Part shown: in pieces, positions 53,590-62,234 of the stretch
Numbering within the stretch: position 1 is the stretch's first letter
Layout: each line of letters opens with the position of its first letter
DNA from: Phytophthora sp. 'mugwort'
Taxonomy: Eukaryota > Oomycota > Peronosporomycetes > Peronosporales > Peronosporaceae
Reading direction: 5' to 3'
NCBI GenBank assembly: GCA_033558025.1
Contig: JAUCEF010000018.1
Location: forward strand, 248,001-312,000
Length of the DNA: 64,000 nucleotides
The notes under the pieces: generated by a model
The model's database searches: none
Told to the model about the DNA's origin: nothing
What the model saw: only the letters and a program-made list of their open reading frames with translations
Program-made: the position numbers and the translations under genes

Positions 53590-54349
53590 GTAGTCAAACC
53601 AGAGATTCTTGCCATAGTGCACTGTTATCTGCTGCTATTTCGGCAATGACTAGCATTGCGACGCAAACACGCCGACGGTTCCTCTTCTCCATGAAATAAC
53701 AGTTGGCTGCGCACGAATGGTTCGCATATATTAATTCCACCACAGCTTTCTGCGTCAATGTAAGCTGTTTTGCGAGATGTTGTCTTTACATGCACCTCCA
53801 ATACGTATTCATTCTGACGAATCTCCTTCTCAAAATCGTGGGTCGTTAAAATGCCGGTGTATTCGCCGATGAACGCGCCTACCCGAAGGCTCTCCGCTGC
53901 ATATAACCCGAGATCATGTTGGGTTGCCAAGATTTTAACTCCAGAATGATAGTACATTGAATATGAACATCTGCTGCTCAAAGCACACGAGCTTGGGGTA
54001 CAGTAGTAGATGCTGAGTTGGGGCATTCTTTGTAGAAGCAATCGAGTCTTCATTCGCAAGGATCAAATTCTTTAGTATCTGTAAACGTAATTGTTTCGTC
54101 ATTGATACATTTGGTCAGGTACTTCAAGTGCTTTGGCCATCCATCCGGCGAACCATCGTCATTTCCCGCAAAATGTGTACCAGCAGGTTGTGTAACTTCC
54201 TCCAGCGATACTACATTGCGTACCGGGGAGTCTCCGATATCATCCACAGCGTTACCAGGATCTACGCTCGGACCAGATTCTGGGAGAACGTGAACCGACA
54301 CTGCTTTTGATTCTGCACCAAGTCGATATTGAAGCCTCAAGCGCTTCAC
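53590..54349 (-). pseudogene. SET-domain methyltransferase remnant
   Basis: Minus strand from 54,349: an N-terminal stretch ends ITFTDTKEFDPCE. A TGA stop follows where an AWS cysteine would be expected, because the next codons read RLDCFYKECPNSAS. A frameshift gives SGVKILATQHDLGLYAAESL, then AFIGEYTG, the start of a SET domain (G-x-G/Y-A ... F-I-x-E-Y-x-G). EYVLEV and TAYIDAE follow. A final shift gives YANHSCAANCYFME, the N-H-S-C active-site motif, and RRRVCVAMLVIAEIA. All core SET motifs are visible but spread over three frames with one stop, so it is a decayed histone-lysine methyltransferase. It lies within the putative TTAA-bounded unit. Confidence 0.65.
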
Positions 54350-54749
54350 CAGGTCAGGAAGCTACTCGAAACCCATAAGAAGGGCGACTTTTGCCGGTAA
54401 ATGATACACCTTGGTTGCTTTTCTTGATGATTTCACCAGCTTGCGTCGTGCCTGGTATTTCCGGAGGCGAGACCTAGGTTGCGGTTGTGGGTTGTTTTTT
54501 TAGTAATGGATGCCAACTATACGCCCGTTCTCGACAGATGGCGAGGGCAAAAGGATATACACTTTAACTTCCAATAGTGGCTTGCCGTGCCAGGTCTGTT
54601 TTTAGTGTGTTTTTCAGGCCTGTTCCGATGTTTTTAATATTTTCTCTTCCAAAAACACAACGTTATAATCCCCTAGCCGGAAAACAAATTAGATAATATG
54701 CTTGGCTTTCCAAAAGACGATAGTTGAAAATCAGCACTATTGTCACAAA

Positions 54750-54826
54750 GAGGCATTTTGCTTCCATTTGAGGGTCCTTTTACCACCCACTTTTGAAAAA
54801 AATGCCAGAACGAAGCAAAATGCCTC
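54750..54826. repeat. Perfect 15-bp inverted repeat near the right TTAA terminus
   Basis: GAGGCATTTTGCTTC (54,750-54,764) and GAAGCAAAATGCCTC (54,812-54,826) are exact inverse complements with 47 bases between. It ends 8 bp before CGCGAAAGGG-TTAA, so it is likely a subterminal repeat of a piggyBac-type element. Confidence 0.75.
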
Positions 54827-54953
54827 CTTCTGCCGCGAAAGGGTTAATGCAGGGTTAACGAATATTGCATTGTTATCTACTATATTGCTACCAAACATGC
54901 AGCATTCTTAACGTAAAATACCTATGTGATAATGGGTGTATTTCGATGTATTT

Positions 54954-57049
54954 TCAATTATCGCCGATCATCGCCGATTTGGGTCTCTGTGTTGAGAAAG
55001 ACGTTGTCAGCTCTGGCGATGAAGATGCAGCATGGGGTGAAGTTGAGGCTTCAATATCCTCCGACAAATCATCTGTTGCTGTATTCCTCGTCTTCTCGCG
55101 TTTGAGTTTGTACCAGCGATACGCGAAGAAACCAGCTAGTACCAACGTCATGAGGAAGAGCACGAGGAATACGACAAAGACAGTTTTGTAGGTCGAGTTT
55201 TCCTTAGACGTCGTGTCCAGGACGATGCTGCCAGATCCAGCAAGTCCAGAGCTTGAATCAGTTACCAGTGCAGCCAAGTTGGCGTCGTAGACCCCGTCAT
55301 AGGCATCGTCAGTACCCAAAAAATAATACTGATAGGCAAGCGATGGAATCAGACTGAGCGCAGGCATTTGACCAATACAAGACTTGTCAAGACCATCCAG
55401 ATCGCCGTTGTTGCTCACATACGACGTCAGTAGCTTCATGCCACACGTTTCACTACTGTCTTCACTATCGGCCAGAGACGTTGTCCACAGTGTGCCATGA
55501 GTTGCAAACTCGAACGTGACCAGCTCCTTGTTCTCCCCATCCAGTGATTCCAATAGATATTCTGCATATTTATGCGGAGTCTGTGGGTCTAATTTGCTGC
55601 TCATGAGAAGAACGGTAGCTTGAGTAGGAATCTTGGCGCTCTTGTTCCAGTATTGGTCACGTTTATAGATAATACCATTGGCGTCGTAGTTGCCCACACC
55701 AAGTTGGTCACACACGTCCGATTTTTCCTTCGAGAAGGCACAATATTGAGGGATATCGGCGTAACTTCCTCCATTTGAAATCCTCGTCTTCGTGAACCTC
55801 GCTATCATTTCTGCAATCGAAGGCTCCGGTTTTTCCCACATTTCGGAAAACACGACAAGATAGTAAAGTAGTGACGAGAAGAAAGCGTCGTCCTCGCTCG
55901 AGTACGAGAGATACGAGTTTAATGCAGTGAAGAAATGCGTCAATACTTCGAGATCCTTAACTTCACATCGGTTCAGTCGGTACACGATCGGCGCGATAAG
56001 TGTTCGAGTTTTCGCTCTCTGAAGTAGCGACCCCAGTGCACGTCGAAGAATGTACGACGGAGGTTCGCTACTTTGACGGCTGTTTACCTTGCTCACAAGT
56101 GTAGCACAAGTTGACTCGGAATTCTTATCAAACTGTGTGATTAAACCCTGAAGCGTCAGGGGGAGACTCCTCATCTCAAATCGAGCAGCGCACTCGTTTA
56201 TCGTATCACAAAATGCCATAAACGCATCGCCCACATCTCCAAAGTCGGCGTCCCAAGTTGAGAAATACTCGAATTTATCCGCAGCGGCTCCCGAGCTCGT
56301 CGCCACGCCATCCAAAACATACCCCGTCACTTCCGGAGGATTGAGATGAATCAGACGCTCGACCCACGCAGTACCGTAACTCACAGCGTAGACAATGGAA
56401 TTGGCCCCATTCGAGTAATTAGAAATAAAAGTCGCCATATCCGTGGCAGCACTCGTCATTGAGAACGACGCCAGGTCTCCGTATTTTCTTTCCAGTGCTT
56501 GAGCACACGCCGAGACTTCTGACGTTTTAATAGAACTTCCCCATGGCGACCCGGTGGTGGTGACTTGCGCTGCGACACAATCCAGCAGTGTACTGCGACC
56601 AGTCCCTCGGTGGTCCATAGTATACACGTTTACTGTTCCGTCAAGTCGTGTGTAAAGCTCCCCCATAGCGGATTCCACTAGACAAAATTCATAGTTAGAA
56701 GCTGGCAACAGGAAATTAAAACGACATTTTACTCACTGGCAGTCGATGAAGCACCTGGTCCTCCCTGCATGAGCCAAACATTAGTCGCAGTTTCCGAGTC
56801 ACTCTGAGCGACCAACCGCTTAACGAAGATATCAACGGTAGAAGCCACAGACGCTGGAGTCTCACAAATGCCAGGATAGCACAGTGGAGCCCTGTAGACA
56901 GCACACTCGGCGTCTTGATCCCCAGAACCGCCGTCGTCAGCGAAAGTGGCTTCTGAGCAAGGGTACCATCCATTCAGGTCGCTAGTCGACGAGCTTGAAG
57001 CTTGCGCGATCACCGACAGCAGCGATAAGATGGCGTGGAACTGCTTCAT
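54954..57049 (-). CDS. Membrane-anchored S33 serine protease (TAP-like), paralogue 1
   Basis: Exons 57,049-56,737 and 56,677-54,954 join to 678 residues. The 59-nt intron (GTGAGT...TAG) is in phase 1 just after the oxyanion motif. A signal peptide (MKQFHAILSLLSVIAQA) precedes NGWYPCSEATF. Motifs are GGPGAS (96-101, oxyanion hole), DHRGTGRS (126-133), AVSYGT with nucleophile Ser204, SSKLDPQTPH with Asp468 and FATHGTLW with His498. These form the full triad of alpha/beta-hydrolase peptidases of family S33, with a TAP-like C-terminal region. One transmembrane span (VFVVFLVLFLMTLVLAGFFA) precedes a basic then acidic cytoplasmic tail, so the enzyme faces the cell exterior or lumen. Its twin lies 212 bp upstream in the same orientation. 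The TTAA-bounded repeat unit ends 107 bp after its stop codon. Confidence 0.88.
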
Positions 57050-57261
57050 CCCGAGTGGTAAAGTGGGTCCCGTTCTTGTGTTGAATAGTCGAGCGGTGTC
57101 GTGTCTAGCGCGTCTTGCGTCCAGCAAAGTGTCGACGGAATATTTGCTGAACAGAATAGCCGTCGTCCGTTTTGCTTCCGGCTTGATACATGCTCTCTAA
57201 TTCGGTGTATCCCAACAAGTAAATGAAGGTATGTTTCCATTTAATTTGTTATTGTTTTTTT

Positions 57262-59300
57262 TTAATTAACTTGTTGAGTTATGAAAGACGTAGTTGACTG
57301 CTTCTCCAGTGCCACCGGCGTCGAGATCTCAATGTGCTCGTCATCGGTCGATCGACTATTCGATTTCTGGCCCTTGAGTTTGTACCAGCGTTGCAAGAAG
57401 AAACCAGCCGCCACTAGTGCCACAACGAAGAGGACGAGGAAAACGATAAAAACAGTTTTATACTTGGAGTGGTCGTCGGATGCCGAGCTGTTGGATGACC
57501 CACTTGCACTCAAACTGGCATCGTAGACACCGTCATAAGCATCAGCTGAGCTTAAGAAATAATGCAGATATCCTCGTGGTATCGTCCAGTTGAACGCGGG
57601 CATTTCACTCACACAAGACTTGTCAAGGCCATTCAAGTCGCCATTGTTGCTCACATACGACACTAATAGCTTCATGCCGCACGTCTCATCGTCGTCGGTC
57701 ATAGGCGTTGTCCATAATGTTCCGTGTGTTGCATAATTGAATGTGATAAGCTCCTTGCTCTCACCGTCCAGACCTTCCAGCAGAGATTCCGCATACTTGT
57801 GTGGAGTCTGGGGGTCTAACTTACTGCTTAATAGCAATACGCTAGCTTGGGTGGGGATCGTGGCGCTCTTGTTCCAGTATTGATCCCGTTCATAGATAAT
57901 TCCGTTAGCATCGTAGGAACCGACTTGTAATTCATTGCATGCTGTCGAGTTTTCTTTCGAGAAGGCGCAATATTCTGGTACTTCTGTATACGTCTGTCCA
58001 TTCGAAATGGTCGTATTGGTGAATCTCTCGAGCATTTCCGAGGACGAGACCTCTGGTTTCTCCCACATCTCCGAGAAGACAATGAGGTAATAAAGTAACG
58101 TCGATTCAAACGCATTCTCTTGGTCCGAAGTGTTCTCAAAAGTCTTCAAGGCCGCGAAAAAGTGCGTCAAGACGTCAATATCTTCAGATTCACAGCGATT
58201 CAGTCGGTAGACAAGAGGCGGGATAAGTGTTCGTAAGCTCTCACTCTGTAGCAACGATCCCAGTGTTGTTCGCACTGTATACGAAGCCGAATCGCTCTTG
58301 TCATAACTCACGAGCGCTGCACACGTCGAGTTGGGATTCTTGTCCAAGTCGGCGAGTAAGTTCTGAAGCGTAGAAGGAAGATCTGAAGACGTAAACTTGT
58401 CATTACAGTCGCTTGGTGCCGCACAAAGTGCCATAAAGGCGTCGCCAACCTCGCCAAAATCCGTGTCCCAAGTCGAAAAGTATTCAAAATCTTTCGACGT
58501 CCCTGAGCTTGTGGCCACGCCATCCAGAACGTATCCCGTCACCTCAGGAGGGGCTAAATGGATTAAACGTTCTACCAAAGCGGTACCGTAACTCACCGCA
58601 TATACGATCGTGTTTGCGCCATTCGAAAAGGTGGAGATAAATGTAGCCATATCCGTGGCGGCGCTCGTCATGGAGAATGACGACAGATTTCCATACTTTT
58701 TCTCCAGGTCTTCAGCGCATACAGAGACCTCCGATGAGTCAATTCCACTTCCCCATGGAGACCCCGTCGTGGTTGCTTGTGCTGCAACGCAATCCAACAA
58801 TGTACTACGACCCGTACCGCGGTGGTCCATGGTGTATACATTTACGGTGCCATCCAGCCGCGTATACAGCTCTATCATTGCCGATTCCACTGCACCAAAT
58901 ACACAAAATGGTCGTTAGTAGGAAATACTATGCAATAATTAATTGTAGATATGGAGCACTCACTGCCCGTAGATGAAGCGCCCGGACCGCCTTGCATGAT
59001 CCACACGTTTGGTGCAGTTTCCGAGGCATTTAGAGCCGCCACTCGCTTCACGAAGATGTCGACGGTTGTGGCGGTCACCGATTCGGGATTCTCGCAGATA
59101 TCGGGATAGCACAGCGGGGCCGTGTATACTGCACACTCGGCATCTTGGTTCTCAGACCCTCCTTCGTCCGAAAAGGTCGTCTCGGAGCACGGATACCAAC
59201 CGTTAAGAGCAATACTCGAGGACGAACTGGACGATCTTGAGGCAGCAGATACTCGAGCTGTGACCAGTGTGAGAAACGGAATGACCCAATGCAGCTCCAT
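57262..59300 (-). CDS. Membrane-anchored S33 serine protease (TAP-like), paralogue 2
   Basis: Exons 59,300-58,964 and 58,889-57,262 join to 654 residues. The 74-nt intron (GTGAGT...CAG) is at the same position and phase as in the twin, right after GASSTG. A signal peptide (MELHWVIPFLTLVTARVSA) and a Ser-rich stretch precede NGWYPCSETTF. The triad is intact: Ser212 (AVSYGT), Asp471 (SSKLDPQTPH), His501 (YATHGTLW). One span (TVFIVFLVLFVVALVAAGFF) and a short cytoplasmic tail end the protein. The two copies agree over nearly the whole length, including long identical blocks such as VNVYTMDHRGTGRSTLLDC, and differ mainly in the signal peptide and the tail. This is a tandem duplication with both copies apparently functional. 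The substrate is unknown; TAP-like S33 enzymes usually trim short peptides. Confidence 0.88.
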
Positions 59301-60664
59301 CTTGTTGTAACCACGTGATAGGGTAGTACCAAGTGCGTTCGACGGACTATTTCCTGAAATGAGAGAGCATTTCCATGCTGAAGCCGGGCGGAGAGCTGTG
59401 CGGCGGTATAGTACTCGAATACCTCTGGATAATGTGGGTACCTCGAACCAGAACTAGCGAACTGCACCGTCATGCTGTTCAAACGGTATACGTACGAGTG
59501 GCTCGGCTCACGTTCGTCTGCTGATCATCCCACCGTCTCCGGAATGCTTGCTGAACAATGCAACATCTGACAACAGCCAGCCGACGCGTTGCTGATCAAT
59601 TCGAATAAGACCCACTCACGCGGCGTGAATCACGCATGATGTATAGCGAGCGGCGCTCGGAGCGGAGATGCGGGTATGGGCGAAAAAACGATAGGCACGA
59701 GTTGAAGCTGCAGCGGAAATTCCGAAAATACATGTACAATGATTATACATGTATACCAATCTTTGCCGAATAGCTCAAATAAATACCGATTGATATTTCA
59801 ATACCATTCAATAATTGTTTTGCTGAAGAATAAAAAGCGTTTATGCCAAACTCAATACATTGAGCAGTAAAATTTGTACAAACTTTATACCAGTAACGAG
59901 CAAACTAACATTTAAGAACAAAATGGAGCTTCAACAACATTGCAATAGAATATATATGTTTTGCGCTAATTTATTACTTTCGCAATTCCTTATCAACACG
60001 TAGCATTCGCATCTGCATGTCGAATATTAAAATAGTCGTTGGATTGGACATCAGTACGATCCGGAAGTGCCACGGCAACGGCTTGTTCATGTCTATATAT
60101 TAGCAAGTGGCCAGCATCCGTAACCATCTTGGGCACTGTCTGCTAGAAGTCGGCCTGTCAACTGGAGCAGTAGAAGACGTTAGCTATTATGGTTTCTCAT
60201 CGACAGAGCGAAACGTGAAGTTGCTGTCCTCGCTGTGGTCGATGGTTCAAGAATTTCTTCATCCGTGCACACGGATTAGGCGAGGATAAAGTGACGAAGC
60301 TGGTTATAACGCTGTCAATAGGCCAGTGTTGGATTGAGACTGTAGGAGCGATAATTATGTAAATATGGTAAGACAAATATAGATGCACCTCGGAGGATAA
60401 TATTTTTCGCAAGTTTATCTGACCCAACTCGGAATATTAAATAGTCAAATATCCACAGGTACATGTATGTATACATGCTCAGCGCCAAACTCTGAAATGT
60501 ACCATCTGCCACGTCCTGTAAATCGACAAAGCCTCCATCATTTAATATATCATCTATTTACAAACTCATACAAAAATCAAGCCGAACAAAAGAGGTTCTA
60601 ACAATATCCACAACCGACACCGAAAAAGCATCCATTTTCATCCGGTGTCATTACTATCGCGGCC
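59301..60664. other. Intergenic, divergent promoters
   Basis: Divergent spacer between the second protease and the tetraspanin-like gene. An AT-rich middle (59,700-60,000) has several short palindromes such as TACATGTA. No gene recognised. Confidence 0.5.
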
Positions 60665-62094
60665 ATGCGTCCGTCCCGCAAGTTCCTTCGCCTGTTGACG
60701 CTGCTGAGCTTCGGTGGCGGCGTGTCACTGCTGGGGATCACGCTGCATCTCGTACTGACCACCAATTTCGGCGCCAGCGCCGCGGCGCTCGCGGCCCTGG
60801 GCAGCTGTGTCATGGTGCTCTCGGTCTTGGGCTTCGTAGGCGCGGGAAGGGACAAGAGCCGCCTGTTGCTGCTCTTCTTCTTCGTGAACTTCGTGCTGGT
60901 CACGGGGCTCTTCGTGGCCTGCTACGCCGCTTTCTTCTTCCAAGACGCGCTCGAGTCCTGGGTCAAGCATCACTGGGCGGCGCACGTACTGGCGCCTTTG
61001 CGGGAGACATCCTGTTGTGCTACATACAACGATGCGGTGAAGTATCTGGAGCATCGCGTGATAATCATTGGAGCCATCGGTGTGGCCTGTATGCTGCTGG
61101 TTATTGCGTCCATGTATTGTGTCGTGCGCATCGTCACAGTACCCATTGTCATGCGCAGCATGCTGTCGGTCATGAACGCCGTCTTCACGCTGCTAGGCAC
61201 GGGGCTCTTTATCTTCGGGCTGTCGGTTAAAGTGCACGACGAGATGACGTCTGGACAGAGATGGATAGGTACGATATGATGTCCTGCTGCTTGTTGGATG
61301 GAGGTTCTCAGTATGGATTTGCGGTGTTGATGTAGCCATTATCTTCATCGTTGTCGGCACGCTGATGGTCGCGCTCTCGGTGGTGGGCATTATTGGATCC
61401 AGGTCGAAGAGTCGATCGCTGCTGCTCATCGTACGTTTTCCACTAACAAATTGAGTGTCTTTCATGAGTTTTTAGTTGACTGGTAGCTATCGACTTGAAC
61501 TATGTAGTACATCATCGGTTTGGGTGGCTGCCTCGTTGCGCTCTTGGTCTGCTCGGTGAGCGCCTTCTCGTTCTCGGACCATCTAGCGTCGTCATACAAT
61601 GCGCACACAAGTTCAACACTGGCCTGCGATATTAACCTCTCAGGCTGTACCAACTGCACCGACGTGGTCTCTGAGATGACCCCGTGCGAAGGTGTCGTGC
61701 ACACCAATAATGGCTACTGGGTCTCGTGCAATTCCACCTCGTCGAGCGACGGAAGTTTGAGCTCAGATAGCGACTGCATCGAAGGCATAACGGTACTCAA
61801 CGTTGGAGCTGACCAGGGCTACGAACTGAACGATGTACGTATCTGCGTGTGTGATGGCGACGCAAACAATTTTCCAAAACTAACTTCCCGTGCTGCGTTC
61901 TACCTCTTTTTTAGATCGCCCAATGTGGTAAATGTCCCGAATGGTCTGCAACAGACGTCCAGGCATATCTCCGAAGTACACTGCATCTTCTCGGATTATT
62001 CGCGGTAGTAGTGTGCCTCTTTATGATCGTAGGATTTGGTAGCGCACTAGTGCTGCGACGAAGTCTTGCAGGTTACCAGACAGACTCCATCTAA
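60665..62094 (+). CDS. Eight-span double tetraspanin-like protein, 4 exons
   Basis: Exons 60,665-61,268, 61,312-61,430, 61,508-61,834 and 61,915-62,094 join in frame to 409 residues; donors are GTACGA, GTACGT and GTACGT, acceptors CAG or TAG, introns 43, 77 and 80 nt. Eight hydrophobic spans appear in two sets of four. Set 1 spans include LLTLLSFGGGVSLLGITLHL and LLLLFFFVNFVLVTGLFVAC. A short outer loop with CCATYN follows (compare the tetraspanin CCG), then VIIIGAIGVACMLLVIASMY. Set 2 runs from SMLSVMNAVFTLLGTGLFIF to LHLLGLFAVVVCLFMIVGFG, with a large outer loop of about 100 residues containing eight cysteines. Each set has the tetraspanin plan (small loop 1, large loop 2 between spans 3 and 4). 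Tetraspanins organise membrane microdomains. The duplication is inferred; loop 2 of set 2 has no CCG. Confidence 0.7.
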
Positions 62095-62234
62095 CACAAC
62101 TACTACGCGCATATTCCAGAGAGAAAAAAACAACAATCAGTACGAAAACAATTCAAAATTAATCATCTCGTTACCTCAAGCTCCTCTTGGCCTTAGATCC
62201 TTGCGTACACGGTTTGGCCTACACCTTCTGGGGT

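Larger units (their letters stand above)
42557..54843 (+). mobile_element. Putative piggyBac-type unit bounded by TTAA termini
   Basis: The left end reads TTAA then CCCTTTCGCG (42,553-42,566). The right end reads CGCGAAAGGG then TTAA (54,834-54,847), its exact inverse. PiggyBac elements insert at TTAA and their inverted repeats start with CCC. A piggyBac transposase (43,282-49,089, plus strand) lies inside. Only 10 terminal bases match, so the ends may belong to different copies. The 12.3-kb span would exceed a normal piggyBac several-fold and must include nested insertions (LINE, tRNA-like unit, MULE) or cargo (kinase, DOT1-like and SET remnants). Confidence 0.4.
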
